DNA from: Bacteroidota bacterium
GTDB taxonomy: Bacteria; Bacteroidota; Bacteroidia; Chitinophagales; Chitinophagaceae
Direction of reading: 5' to 3'
DNA length: 64,000 nt
Assembly: GCA_018267515.1 (NCBI GenBank)
Contig: JAFDYJ010000010.1
Span: 29,981 to 93,980 of the forward strand
How positions within the stretch are numbered: the stretch's first letter is position 1; the number at the start of each line of letters is the position of its first letter. Position numbers and translations under genes: made by a program. This document shows positions 38,151 through 47,178 of this stretch, in pieces. The notes beneath the pieces were generated by a model. The model did no database searches and was not told the DNA's origin. It worked only from the letters and a program-made list of their open reading frames with translations.

Positions 38151-39206
38151 ATGTATAAACTCCTGCGCAAATTCTTTTTCCTCTTCCCCCCTGAAGGGGT
38201 TCATTATTTTGCAATGAATTGTTTCAGGTTTTTATGCAATATCGGGTTCAGAAAATTGCTGGCTGCCTTTTACAAGCCAAAAAGAAATCTTCAATTTTCA
38301 ATATTCAATATTCCTTTTCCAAATCGTGTCGGACTCGGTGCCGGTTTTGATAAAAACGCAAAGTACCTGAGAGAATTGGAAACGCTTGGATTCGGTTTTG
38401 TAGAAATCGGTACAGTAACTCCCAAACCCCAGGAAGGAAATCCCAAACCAAGACTTTTCCGTTTGCCAAAAGATAAAGCGCTGATCAACCGTATGGGATT
38501 TAATAATGATGGAGTGATAGTGATAACAAAGAGGCTAAAAGAGTGGAAAGAGAAAAAGAGTAAGTCAGGACTACAGACTTCAGGCTCCAGGCTCATCATT
38601 GGAGGTAATATTGGTAAAAACAAAATCACAGCAAATGAAGATGCCTGGAAAGATTATGAAATTTGTTTTAAAGAATTGCATCCCTACGTAGATTATTTCG
38701 TAGTAAATGTAAGTTCTCCGAATACACCCGGACTTAGAGAATTGCAGGAAAAAGAATCATTAAGAAAAATATTATCACATTTGCAAAAGCTGAATTTACA
38801 GTTTGAAACTCAAAGACCCGTTTTTCTCAAAATAGCTCCGGATCTGACTAATGAGCAATTGGATGATGTCCTTGACCTTGTAATGGAAATAAAATTAGAT
38901 GGACTGGTTGCAACAAATACAACAATTTCGAGGGAACATCTCCTCACTCATGCCTCAAAACTTGAATCTATAGGCACCGGTGGTTTAAGTGGTTTACCAC
39001 TAAAGAACAAAAGCACTGAGATAGTGAACTACATTCATCAAAAAACAAATGGCCAGATTGTCATCATTGCTTCCGGCGGTATCTTTAGTGCTGAAGATGC
39101 AAAAGAAAAATTTAAAGCCGGAGCATCTATGATACAGGTATGGACTGGATTTATTTATGAAGGTCCTTCAATTGTAAAAAAAATCAATAATCAATCAGAT
39201 AAATAA
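38151..39206 (+). CDS. pyrD: Quinone-dependent dihydroorotate dehydrogenase (class 2)
   Basis: A 351-residue flavoenzyme that oxidises dihydroorotate with membrane quinone. The N-terminal helical membrane-association segment (residues 1-35) marks class 2. Conserved blocks are GLGAGFDKNA, IGTVTPKPQ, RLPKDKALINRMGF, GGNIGKNK, NVSSPNTPGLR (with the catalytic Ser), ATNTTISR and IASGGI. Two short extra stretches, at about residues 47-55 (QFSIFNIPF) and 125-145 (WKEKKSKSGLQTSGSR), carry AT-rich or repeat-like DNA and are probably loop insertions. The TAA is followed at once by the ATG of terC. Confidence 0.95.
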   Translation: MYKLLRKFFFLFPPEGVHYFAMNCFRFLCNIGFRKLLAAFYKPKRNLQFSIFNIPFPNRVGLGAGFDKNAKYLRELETLGFGFVEIGTVTPKPQEGNPKPRLFRLPKDKALINRMGFNNDGVIVITKRLKEWKEKKSKSGLQTSGSRLIIGGNIGKNKITANEDAWKDYEICFKELHPYVDYFVVNVSSPNTPGLRELQEKESLRKILSHLQKLNLQFETQRPVFLKIAPDLTNEQLDDVLDLVMEIKLDGLVATNTTISREHLLTHASKLESIGTGGLSGLPLKNKSTEIVNYIHQKTNGQIVIIASGGIFSAEDAKEKFKAGASMIQVWTGFIYEGPSIVKKINNQSDK

Positions 39207-40016
39207 ATGGAACACCTTTTTACCGGCGACGCAATCATCAGCTTTATCATTCTTGTCATTCTTGAAGTTGTGCTGGGTATAGATAATGTAATCTTTGTTT
39301 CTTTATCCATTAACAGGCTGCAGGGCCAGAAGCTACAACGCAAAGCAAGGCGAGTTTGGATGGTTACAGGAATTATTTCCAGAAGTCTGTTATTGCTGGC
39401 GTTAAGCTGGCTGCTGTCACAAAAAGGGAAAGCAGTTATTACCATTTGGGGAAAGGGTTTTGACTTAGCCAGTCTTATTATGTTATTGGGCGGATTGTTC
39501 CTGATTTATAAGTCGGTAATGGAGATCCATCACAAGCTGGAAGGAGAAGATCCCAACGTAGAACTAAAAAAGAAAAATGGAATTTCATTTGCCCAGGCTA
39601 TACTGCAAATCATGCTGATTGATGCTGTATTTTCTTTTGACAGTGTCATCACTGCAGGTGGTACCGCAAAACATATTGAGATAATGATAGCAGCTGTAAT
39701 AATCGCAATGTTTGTAATGTTTTTATTTAGTCCTGCTATTTCGGGATTTATTCATAAGCATCCCACATTAAAAATGCTGGCTCTCTCATTCCTGGTAATG
39801 ATTGGACTGGGATTGATAATCGAAGGATGGGATAGCGAAACAGCACATCAGCTTCACCTGAAAAATTATATCTACTTTGGAATGGCATTTTCATTTGCCG
39901 TTGAGATGCTTAATATGACAATGAGAAGCCGGGCTGCAAAAAGAAGGGCTCATTTGGTAAACCTTAATGAACCAATGATCGAAAAAGCAGCACCCGATGA
40001 AGAAAATCAGGAATGA
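39207..40016 (+). CDS. TerC family integral membrane protein
   Basis: A 269-residue membrane protein of the TerC family with about seven hydrophobic segments. The conserved acidic blocks are LEVVLGIDNVIFVS and IDAVFSFDSVITA, plausible ion-binding sites within membrane segments. The C-terminus is a charged cytoplasmic tail. TerC-like proteins act in metal (manganese) export or tellurite resistance; the substrate here is not known. It abuts pyrD and overlaps convergent rsmE by 10 bases. Confidence 0.9.
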   Translation: MEHLFTGDAIISFIILVILEVVLGIDNVIFVSLSINRLQGQKLQRKARRVWMVTGIISRSLLLLALSWLLSQKGKAVITIWGKGFDLASLIMLLGGLFLIYKSVMEIHHKLEGEDPNVELKKKNGISFAQAILQIMLIDAVFSFDSVITAGGTAKHIEIMIAAVIIAMFVMFLFSPAISGFIHKHPTLKMLALSFLVMIGLGLIIEGWDSETAHQLHLKNYIYFGMAFSFAVEMLNMTMRSRAAKRRAHLVNLNEPMIEKAAPDEENQE

Positions 40017-40717
40017 TTAAGCAGCGTTGCTGCTACCACGCCGGCAGTTTCAGTTCTTAATCTCGTTTCTCCGAGTGAAATAGGAATAAAATCATTTTTT
40101 ATTGCTGATTGAATTTCCGCTCTTGTGAAATCGCCTTCGGGGCCAATGCATACAAGGCAGTGAGAGGATGTACCGGTGTGCAAATCGGGGATTGATTGTT
40201 TTGGTCCATCATCACAATATGCGATCAGTTTTTTAAAATTGTCAAATCTCCGGATTATCAAATTGTCAAATTCAACGGGCTCATTCAGTACCGGCAACCA
40301 GCATTGTTGAGATTGAAGCATGGCGCTGACACAAATGGCATTCATTCTTTCATACCGGAACTTTTCCTTTTCCGTTCTTTCGCAAATCAGGGGTATTATT
40401 TCAGAGACGCCGATTTCAGTTGCTTTTTCTAAAAACCATTCAAAGCGGCCGGTATTTTTCAGCAGCGAAATAGCAATTGTGATTTTCCGTTCTGCCGGAT
40501 TTCGGTTTGCTGCCTTTCTGATCTCTACCTCGCATTTCCTTTTACTTACCTCCATGATTTTGCAGGTAAATAAATGTCCTTTTCCGTCTGTAAGCTGAAG
40601 ATCTTCGCCTTCTTTCATTCTTAAAACCTGCACAATATGCTTTGAAGTTTCTTCGTCCAGCAAAAAACTCCCGGAGCTGGAATCAAAATTTGAATTATAA
40701 AAGAAAGGAATTGACAT
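40007..40717 (-). CDS. rsmE: 16S rRNA m3U1498 methyltransferase
   Basis: A 236-residue SPOUT-class methyltransferase acting on U1498 of 16S rRNA in the 30S subunit. I use the ATG at 40717, because MSIPFFYN matches the family's short N-terminus; an upstream in-frame Met at 40735 adds six residues. An N-terminal PUA-like domain precedes the SPOUT domain, whose knot motifs are CIGPEGDFTRAE and SLGETRLRTETA. A stretch near the middle (FDNLIIRRFDNFKK) is encoded by two copies of a 12-base direct repeat and looks like an in-frame insertion. The last 10 bases overlap terC. Confidence 0.92.
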   Translation of the reverse strand: MSIPFFYNSNFDSSSGSFLLDEETSKHIVQVLRMKEGEDLQLTDGKGHLFTCKIMEVSKRKCEVEIRKAANRNPAERKITIAISLLKNTGRFEWFLEKATEIGVSEIIPLICERTEKEKFRYERMNAICVSAMLQSQQCWLPVLNEPVEFDNLIIRRFDNFKKLIAYCDDGPKQSIPDLHTGTSSHCLVCIGPEGDFTRAEIQSAIKNDFIPISLGETRLRTETAGVVAATLLNHS

Positions 40718-40793
40718 AAATAAAAAGTCCCGCATTACTGCAGGACAAATCTAATTTCTTATTCCGGTTTATCAACAGGCATTAAAATGGAGA

Positions 40794-42359
40794 TCAAAAC
40801 GGAGTTTCCTCATCGTCATTGAATGTATCGTCATTCATTTTGCTTTCCGTCTGAATATACAACCGGGCATCATCTCCTCCATCATCAGGTACCGGCTTCC
40901 ATTTTCCGGGTAATCCCGGTCCCGGTAAACCTTCCTCATTTTCTTCAATAAATTTCTGAATATTCAGCAAGGCTCTTAATTTAATAGTTTCCAATGAACC
41001 ATTTCTATGCTTTGCAATACGTACTACTGTTTCTCCCCTATTGCTTTCTCCCATCGGGTTGGTTGTGATTTCATAATACTCAGGACGATATAAAAACATT
41101 ACAAGATCAGCATCCTGTTCAATGGCGCCGGATTCCCGAAGATCGCTTAATTGAGGAATTTTTGTACCATCTTTTGCACTACGCTTTTCCACTTCACGAC
41201 TTAATTGTGACAATGCAATAATAGGTACATTCAGTTCTTTTGCCATGGCTTTCAGGTTTCTCGATATATTACTGATTTCCTGTTCCCGGTTGGACTGGCG
41301 ATTGTCACCGGTACCGCTCATTAATTGCAAATAGTCTATTATTATCAGGCCAATATTATGTTTAGTTTTTAAACGACGGCTTTTGGCACGTAGTTCAAAA
41401 ATATTTAATGCAGGAGTATCATCAATGTAAATAGGAGCCTGTGACAAGGGTTGAATACCCCTTGCATACAATTGTTTCATTTCATGCTCTTCCAGTTTTC
41501 CCTTTGCTATCTTATCAAGCCAGATTTCGCTCTCTGCCGACATTATACGTTGTACCAATTGTCCCGCACTCATTTCCAGTGAAAACAAAGCAACGGGGGT
41601 TGGCTTGTTCTTACTCATGGCAGCATTCCGTGCCAGGTTAAGTGCAAACGCAGTTTTACCTACCGCCGGTCGGGCTGCTAATATTATAAGATCTGTATTT
41701 TGCCAGCCGTTTGTGACCCGGTCTAAAGAGGGGAAGCCACTGGGTACGCCGGTTACATCTTCATTCTTGCTACGCAGGTCTTCAATACGTTGAATCGTTT
41801 TTATCAAAACGGAATCTATTGAATCATAATTTTTACGAAGATGGTTATTGGTAATTTCAAACAATTTAGTTTCTGCATCATCCAGCAGGTCAAAAACATC
41901 AGTTGAGTCTTCATAAGCATCACCGATAATTTCACCACTGATGCGTATAAGCTCTCTTTGAATAAATTTTTGAAGAATAATCCGGGAATGCGCTTCGATA
42001 TTTGCAGAGGAAACGACAGTATTGGTAAGCTTAGTCACATAATAAGGACCGCCAACCAATTCCAGTTCTTCTTTACTCCGCAATTCCTCTACTACGGTCA
42101 GAATATCAACAGGCTGACTTTTATTGACCAGGCTTTGCATGGCTTTGAAAATACGTTGATGTGCTTCTACATAAAAACATTCCGGTTTGAGAATTTCAAC
42201 CACATCATCAAATGCGTTTTTTTCAAGCATGATGGCTCCAAGTACAGCTTCTTCCAGGTCTTTTGCCTGTGGCGGCACTTTTCCATATACCATTGTGCTC
42301 AGGTCCAGTGAGGATTTCCGTCTTTGCTTCCTGTCTTTGTTTAAGTTAGTAAGATCCAT
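40794..42359 (-). CDS. dnaB: Replicative DNA helicase DnaB
   Basis: A 521-residue hexameric helicase that unwinds the fork during replication. The N-terminal domain starts around LEEAVLGAIMLE. The RecA-like domain carries Walker A ARPAVGKTAFAL, Walker B IIIDYLQLMSG and the later motif SQLSREVEKR with the arginine finger region RPEYYEI. The C-terminal 50 residues are acidic. No intein is visible. The gene is divergent from an unknown 169-residue protein across a 420-base AT-rich region containing a perfect DnaA box. Confidence 0.95.
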   Translation of the reverse strand: MDLTNLNKDRKQRRKSSLDLSTMVYGKVPPQAKDLEEAVLGAIMLEKNAFDDVVEILKPECFYVEAHQRIFKAMQSLVNKSQPVDILTVVEELRSKEELELVGGPYYVTKLTNTVVSSANIEAHSRIILQKFIQRELIRISGEIIGDAYEDSTDVFDLLDDAETKLFEITNNHLRKNYDSIDSVLIKTIQRIEDLRSKNEDVTGVPSGFPSLDRVTNGWQNTDLIILAARPAVGKTAFALNLARNAAMSKNKPTPVALFSLEMSAGQLVQRIMSAESEIWLDKIAKGKLEEHEMKQLYARGIQPLSQAPIYIDDTPALNIFELRAKSRRLKTKHNIGLIIIDYLQLMSGTGDNRQSNREQEISNISRNLKAMAKELNVPIIALSQLSREVEKRSAKDGTKIPQLSDLRESGAIEQDADLVMFLYRPEYYEITTNPMGESNRGETVVRIAKHRNGSLETIKLRALLNIQKFIEENEEGLPGPGLPGKWKPVPDDGGDDARLYIQTESKMNDDTFNDDEETPF

Positions 42360-42779
42360 GTTCAGTTCCGGCGATAAAAAATTAAACCATTAGTTACTCA
42401 CCAATGACCATCGGGTTAGTCTTCCGCCTTGTTTTAGAAAATTTCTTTTCGTCAAAGGAATTATTCCCAGCAGTCAGAACAGCGAATATAGAAGACGAAA
42501 GCGATTGAAAAAAAATTTTTCTTTCTTCACTATTTTTTCACCACCTGATGCATGGTTATCCACAAACAACATTTCTCCACCCAACAATCATTTTCAATTT
42601 AAGCAAAAAGAAACACAAAAAATAATGTATTTAATCACTTAAGTATAAAAAAAATTATTGAAGTTCAATGCTGTATAAAATCCGGCACAATAAAAGAAAA
42701 ATTAAAGAGTTATTGTTTTGAATTAAAATTTTTCTTACGTACCAGAGCTGCTGCAGGTAATACCTTAAAAACATCAACT
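42360..42779. other. 420-base AT-rich intergenic region upstream of dnaB
   Basis: Between divergent dnaB and the gene at 42780. It contains a perfect DnaA box (42556-42564) and several A/T runs. On the minus strand a TAATTTTT stretch near 42385 could be the dnaB -7 element. No gene, tRNA or strong hairpin was recognised. One DnaA box alone does not make an origin. Confidence 0.4.
42556..42564 (+). promoter_or_regulatory. Perfect DnaA box upstream of dnaB
   Basis: TTATCCACA, the strict DnaA-box consensus, about 200 bases upstream of the dnaB start. It may let DnaA influence dnaB transcription; the effect is inference. Confidence 0.45.
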
Positions 42780-43289
42780 ATGGAAACTATGAAACATGCC
42801 GGCCTGTCCCGCCCGGTTCTTACACAGCCTCAAACCAACACAACTTTATGGATTGGCCATTTACAAACTGAACTTACCGATCATTTCGGCGGTCAAACTT
42901 TTCGCTGCCCTTCCGAAGGAATACTGGATAATATTCAGTTATACTCATCGGCAGTACAATATCCGGGTGAAATCAGTTTGACACTTCATGAATTTGACAA
43001 CAATACAAAATCATGGGGGCCCGCTCTTTGCTGTTCCAACCGGGTAATTGGCAAAGGAGATGATGCCCGCTGGATACAATTTGATTGTTCACCGGTTCCA
43101 TTACAAAAAGAATCTGTTTATGGTTTTCGTCTGCAATCCCGGGATGCATTGGTAGCTTTTGGTGAAGCTGCCGGCGGAGTCAAACAACCATTTCCTTTTG
43201 GCTTAGAATGGAAAGCCGATTCGAAAAACGAAAAAGGACACTATTTTTCATACTTCAGCCTTGCTTTCAAACTGGAAATGCAAGTCTGA
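42780..43289 (+). CDS. Protein of unknown function, beta-rich, 169 residues
   Basis: I do not recognise this protein. It has no signal peptide or membrane segment. The sequence is beta-rich with regularly spaced Trp/Phe/Tyr residues (WIGHLQTELTDHFGGQTFRC, then GEISLTLHEFD, WIQFDCSPVPLQ, VYGFRLQS), which suggests a jelly-roll or sandwich fold. Three of its four cysteines are clustered as CC and C in the middle third. Codon use looks like that of neighbours. It stands alone, with a hairpin 28 bases downstream of its stop. The ATG at 42789 would shorten it by three residues. Confidence 0.7.
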   Translation: METMKHAGLSRPVLTQPQTNTTLWIGHLQTELTDHFGGQTFRCPSEGILDNIQLYSSAVQYPGEISLTLHEFDNNTKSWGPALCCSNRVIGKGDDARWIQFDCSPVPLQKESVYGFRLQSRDALVAFGEAAGGVKQPFPFGLEWKADSKNEKGHYFSYFSLAFKLEMQV

Positions 43290-43316
43290 AAAATTTAACC
43301 ATAATTTTTGTACCGG

Positions 43317-43340
43317 TCAACCCTGCAAAAGCGGGGTTGG
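43317..43340 (+). terminator. Strong hairpin after the 169-residue protein gene
   Basis: CAACCCTGC pairs with GCGGGGTTG around an AAAA loop (nine pairs, one G-T). The following bases (GTTATTC) are only moderately T-rich, so it is a likely but not classic terminator. Confidence 0.5.
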
Positions 43341-43438
43341 TTATTCTAGCTATTCTCAATAACATTTTTTCTGAAGGTATTACTACCCGTTACGAATCAT
43401 TATAAGATGTAAATACGATGAAAAACCAATTGAGCCAA

Positions 43439-43470
43439 TTGTATCACATGAAGGCTTTCCTTTATCTTCG
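43439..43470 (+). promoter_or_regulatory. Bacteroidota-type promoter of pheT
   Basis: TTG at 43439-43441, a 21-base spacer, TATCTTCG at 43463-43470. Predicted leader to the ATG at 43493 is about 19 bases. Confidence 0.6.
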
Positions 43471-43492
43471 CAACTCTTAATGATTTGGTTTC

Positions 43493-45922
43493 ATGACAAT
43501 CTCCCATAAATGGCTGAGCGAATATCTGCCGGTAACGATAGAACCTGAACGACTGAGCAAAATCCTGACTTCATTGGGGCTAGAAGTTGAGTCTTTGGAA
43601 AAATATGAAGAAGTAAAAGGAAGTTTACAAGGCTTACTGGTAGGTGAAGTGCTGGAAGCCGAAAAACATCCCAATGCTGATAAGCTAAAAATTACCCGTG
43701 TTAATATTGGCGCTGCTGAACCTTTGACAATTGTTTGCGGAGCACCCAATGTAAAAGCAGGCCAAAAGGTAATTGTAGCCCCTGTCGGTGTTACAATTTA
43801 TCCTGTATCTGGTGAACCTATGACAATGAGAGTTGCAAAAATCAGGAATGCGGAAAGCTATGGAATGATCTGCGCTGAAGACGAAGTGGGACTGGGAACT
43901 TCTCATGCAGGAATATTAGTATTACCGGCTGATTTGAATCCGGGCTCTCCGGTTGCAGCATATTTTAATCCTTATGAAGACTGGATTTATGAAATCGGTT
44001 TAACACCGAATCGAATGGATGCAATGAGCCATTGGGGTGTAGCCCGGGATGTATGTGCTTACCTGAGCCATCACGAAAAAAAAGATATCAGGCCCAGGCT
44101 GCCCAACAGTAATGGATTTAAAATTGATAATACTTCTCTTACCATTGATGTTAGCATAGAAAACGCTGATGCCTGTCCCCGTTATTCCGGAATCAGTATT
44201 TCTAATGTAACCATTACTGAATCTCCGAAATGGCTTCAACAAAAACTAAAATCAATTGGCTTAAGACCTATCAACAATATTGTTGATATTACCAATTTCA
44301 TTTTACACGAAACCGGCCAGCCGCTTCATGCCTTTGATGCTGATTCTATAACCGGAAAAAAAGTTATTGTAAAAAACCTCACCTCAGGCACTCCATTTAT
44401 AACACTGGATGAAAAGGAGAGAAAACTCAGCTCAGAAGATTTAATTATTTGCAATGCATCCGAAGGAATGTGTATTGCCGGCGTGTTTGGAGGCTTACAT
44501 AGTGGAGTCACATCTCAAACAAAAAATATTTTTTTAGAAAGTGCCTGCTTTGATTCGATTATTACCCGTAAAACATCTTTTCGCCATGCATTACGAACAG
44601 ATGCCGCTGCAAGATTTGAAAAAGGTACAGATATTTCAGCAACAGTTAATGTATTGAAAAGGGCATCAAAAATGATAAAGGAGATTTGCGGAGGTGAAAT
44701 ATCTTCTGAAATAACGGACGTGTATCCTCATCCCAAAGAAAAAACACAGATAAGCCTTAAATATCATTACCTGAAAAAATTGAGCGGTAAAAATTATCAT
44801 CCTGACGCAGTCAAAGAAATTCTGACAGGACTTGGGTTTGAAATCGTCAAAGAAGGAATAGACGAATTAAGGGTGGCTGTTCCCTATCATAAACCGGATA
44901 TCAGTCTTCCCGCGGATATAGTAGAAGAAGTACTGAGAATTGATGGCCTGGATAATATTGAAATTCCAAAAGCGATAACTATCACACCGTCGGCTGAAGA
45001 AAATGCTCCCCGTGAAATTCTCAGGGAAAAAATATCAAACTACCTGACAGGCCTTGGTTTCAATGAGATGATGACCAATTCCATCACCAATGCCGCTTAC
45101 TTTTCCGAAGAAGAGTTGAGCAGTATGGTGATTATGAAAAACAGCCTGACTGCCGAATTAAACATTTTGCGCAATTCTTTATTTGAAACCGCCCTTGAAT
45201 CCGTTGCTCATAACCTGAATCATAAAAATAATTCTTTGAAATTATTTGAATTTGGAAAAGCTTATTGCGTATCCGGAACCGGAAAATATTTTGAATCAGA
45301 AAAACTCTGCCTGTTGGCAACAGGATATTCCGCTGAACAAACCTGGAAACAAAAAAAGCAAATTGCCGACCTGTATTTTCTGAAAGGCGTGTCGCACGGG
45401 ATATTTACGCTTTTCGATATACAACCTGACAATCTTGAAAATACCCAAAACTCCAAATCCGATAATTATTTCATTCTTTCAAAAAACGGTCAGACGCTGG
45501 CAGGCATGGGCCAGGTGAATAAAAAAATATTATCAAAATTTACAATAAAACAACCCGTCTTTTATGCCGAACTGAACTGGGACATATTACTTGAGCTTGC
45601 CGGCCGCAATAAGAAGGAAATAAAAGATCTTCCCCGCTTCCCTGCTGTGCAAAGAGATCTTGCCCTTGTAGTTCCCAGGAGGCTTGAATTTGAAACTATA
45701 GAAAAAACTGTGCAAAACATCCGACTAGATAAATTGCAGGGACTTCATTTGTTTGATATATTCGAAAGTGAAAAATTGGGTGCTGATAAAAAATCATTAG
45801 CCATCAGTTTTACGTTTCTCGATGAAGAGAAAACGCTAACTGACCAGGAAATAGATGGCTGGATGCACCAGTTAATGGCTACCCTTGAAAAAGAACTGAA
45901 TGCGGAAATCCGGAAATCATAA
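43493..45922 (+). CDS. pheT: Phenylalanyl-tRNA synthetase beta subunit
   Basis: The 809-residue beta chain of PheRS, which charges tRNA-Phe as an alpha2-beta2 enzyme. An N-terminal tRNA-binding (EMAP-like) domain covers about 40-150 (GEVLEAEKHPNADKL), then B3/B4 editing (INNIVDITNFILHETGQPLHAFD), B5 (near 410-480), the B6/B7 synthetase-like core, and the C-terminal FDX-ACB domain ending at LNAEIRKS. All domains are present and length is typical. The alpha-subunit gene pheS is not in the window. It probably forms an operon with the coiled-coil gene 8 bases downstream. Confidence 0.96.
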   Translation: MTISHKWLSEYLPVTIEPERLSKILTSLGLEVESLEKYEEVKGSLQGLLVGEVLEAEKHPNADKLKITRVNIGAAEPLTIVCGAPNVKAGQKVIVAPVGVTIYPVSGEPMTMRVAKIRNAESYGMICAEDEVGLGTSHAGILVLPADLNPGSPVAAYFNPYEDWIYEIGLTPNRMDAMSHWGVARDVCAYLSHHEKKDIRPRLPNSNGFKIDNTSLTIDVSIENADACPRYSGISISNVTITESPKWLQQKLKSIGLRPINNIVDITNFILHETGQPLHAFDADSITGKKVIVKNLTSGTPFITLDEKERKLSSEDLIICNASEGMCIAGVFGGLHSGVTSQTKNIFLESACFDSIITRKTSFRHALRTDAAARFEKGTDISATVNVLKRASKMIKEICGGEISSEITDVYPHPKEKTQISLKYHYLKKLSGKNYHPDAVKEILTGLGFEIVKEGIDELRVAVPYHKPDISLPADIVEEVLRIDGLDNIEIPKAITITPSAEENAPREILREKISNYLTGLGFNEMMTNSITNAAYFSEEELSSMVIMKNSLTAELNILRNSLFETALESVAHNLNHKNNSLKLFEFGKAYCVSGTGKYFESEKLCLLATGYSAEQTWKQKKQIADLYFLKGVSHGIFTLFDIQPDNLENTQNSKSDNYFILSKNGQTLAGMGQVNKKILSKFTIKQPVFYAELNWDILLELAGRNKKEIKDLPRFPAVQRDLALVVPRRLEFETIEKTVQNIRLDKLQGLHLFDIFESEKLGADKKSLAISFTFLDEEKTLTDQEIDGWMHQLMATLEKELNAEIRKS

Positions 45923-45929
45923 CTATTAA

Positions 45930-46226
45930 TTGAATCCATTGGTCACATCTGAACAACATCTTAAACGAATCCAGGAAAAACTCCAGCAATTGCTGAAGAA
46001 CCATATTGCCTTGCAAAAAGAAAATTCACAACTTAAGCAGGAGCTGGATAAAACAAAAAAGCACTCAGTTCAGCAACAAAAGAATATTGATGACCTGAAG
46101 CAACAAGCGGATATAATGAAGTTAAGTGCTCACAAAATGAGTACCTCTGACAAGAAGGAATTCGAAAAACGCATTAATTCCTACCTAAAAGAAATTGACC
46201 GCTGCATTGCACTGTTGAGTGAATAG
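45930..46226 (+). CDS. Small coiled-coil protein downstream of pheT
   Basis: A 98-residue, almost wholly helical protein rich in Lys/Gln/Glu/Leu heptads (LKRIQEKLQQLLKNHIALQ). The frame begins at a TTG at 45930, 8 bases after the pheT stop; a second TTG at 45939 is possible. No membrane segment. Its place between pheT and zapA, and its coiled-coil nature, suggest a cell-division (ZapB-like) or scaffold role, but this is inference. It ends one base before the convergent small gene on the minus strand. Confidence 0.65.
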   Translation: MNPLVTSEQHLKRIQEKLQQLLKNHIALQKENSQLKQELDKTKKHSVQQQKNIDDLKQQADIMKLSAHKMSTSDKKEFEKRINSYLKEIDRCIALLSE

Positions 46227-46227
46227 A

Positions 46228-46482
46228 TCAAACCCTCTTAATAAGTTTCATCTTCATTTCATCTCCTCCCTGGGAAAGTTCAAGGGTGTATACACCGTAA
46301 GGAAGATCATTTAAACCGGTCCAGGTAAATTGATCCTTTTCAGTTAAAGGTTCCCGTTCGATTGTACTGCATACACTTCCTTTTTCATCTTTTAATACTC
46401 CCCTCAGCGCTTCGCCCCTGGGCTCTACTAATTCAAATTGCAATGCATCAATAAAAATTGATGGTTTAACTTTGGCAAACAT
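46228..46482 (-). CDS. Small beta-rich protein resembling an isolated T9SS-type sorting/FlgD-like domain
   Basis: An 84-residue protein without a signal peptide. The second half (FTWTGLNDLPYGVYTLELS, ending KMKLIKRV) resembles the FlgD-like/T9SS type A C-terminal domains that end many secreted Bacteroidota proteins, where GVY and a basic tail are typical. Here no cargo domain precedes it. It may be a cytoplasmic stand-alone Ig-like fold, or a remnant of a larger secreted protein. It converges on the coiled-coil gene with one base between stops. Confidence 0.6.
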   Translation of the reverse strand: MFAKVKPSIFIDALQFELVEPRGEALRGVLKDEKGSVCSTIEREPLTEKDQFTWTGLNDLPYGVYTLELSQGGDEMKMKLIKRV

Positions 46483-46599
46483 GGCAACAAGTTTGGTTAC
46501 TTTTGTTTCCGGAGGGTTGATTTAAACAATAGAGGATTTCAACAGGTGGCGGGTAATTGAACTAATGGGGGAACTAATATAAATATTTTTTTTTGAAAA

Positions 46600-46905
46600 A
46601 TGCAAATTATGGAAACATTAATTGCTGCAACAGTTGTTATTGGCGACAGATCCTACCGGATTAAGGTTAGTCCGGAAGATGAACAAGTAGTTCGCAAGAC
46701 GATAAAAACCATCAACGATAAAATCCTGGAATTCCGGACCCAGTTTGCAGGAAAAGACATGCAGGACTACATTGCAATGGTACTGGCATGGTACGCTACT
46801 GAGCAAAATAAGGCCGTTGCAGCTGAAATTGAACAAGAAAATATTGAAGAGCAACTGAATTCTATCGAAAAGTTATTGGATAATCAACTTAAAGGAGTAA
46901 AATAA
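46600..46905 (+). CDS. zapA: Cell division protein ZapA
   Basis: A 101-residue ZapA-like protein that stabilises FtsZ filaments. The N-terminal beta-hairpin (IGDRSYRIKVSPEDEQVV) and the long C-terminal helix (with LAWYATEQNK) fit the family. The ATG at 46600 and one at 46609 (METLIAAT) are equally plausible starts. The gene order pheT, coiled-coil protein, zapA, rny is one I associate with Bacteroidota division/RNA-turnover loci. Confidence 0.82.
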   Translation: MQIMETLIAATVVIGDRSYRIKVSPEDEQVVRKTIKTINDKILEFRTQFAGKDMQDYIAMVLAWYATEQNKAVAAEIEQENIEEQLNSIEKLLDNQLKGVK

Positions 46906-47094
46906 AACCTTGATGTCTTTTTATTATCAATTTTATTACTCCGGATTGGGGCTTAATTGGATTGGCATGAAAGCTCATAATCTGACATTTTAAGTTCAAT
47001 ATTTTTATTTCAATTATTAAAAATTAATCCCAGATATCAGATTAAGTCGCATTTTTTACAACTTATTCTATTTTACCCATTTATTTTCCTTTTG

Positions 47095-47102
47095 TATCTT
47101 CG
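47095..47102 (+). promoter_or_regulatory. -7 promoter element of rny
   Basis: TATCTTCG, with no clear -33 element at 19-22 bases. The predicted leader is about 73 bases and contains an out-of-frame ATG at 47127 that opens a 39-codon frame overlapping the rny start. Confidence 0.4.
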
Positions 47103-47178
47103 TAAACTGTACAAACTTCCTTTGATATGAAGTTTTTATTAAATAACAGGATTGTGCAACTTTTAAACAAAACATTTA

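Noticed and set aside
42360..42779. Origin of replication before dnaB
   Set aside because: Only one perfect DnaA box is present, with no cluster of boxes and no dnaA or dnaN gene nearby.
46906..47178. 6S RNA between zapA and the next gene
   Set aside because: The position recalls the E. coli arrangement, but no long, bulged hairpin is visible; the region looks like an AT-rich leader with a promoter.
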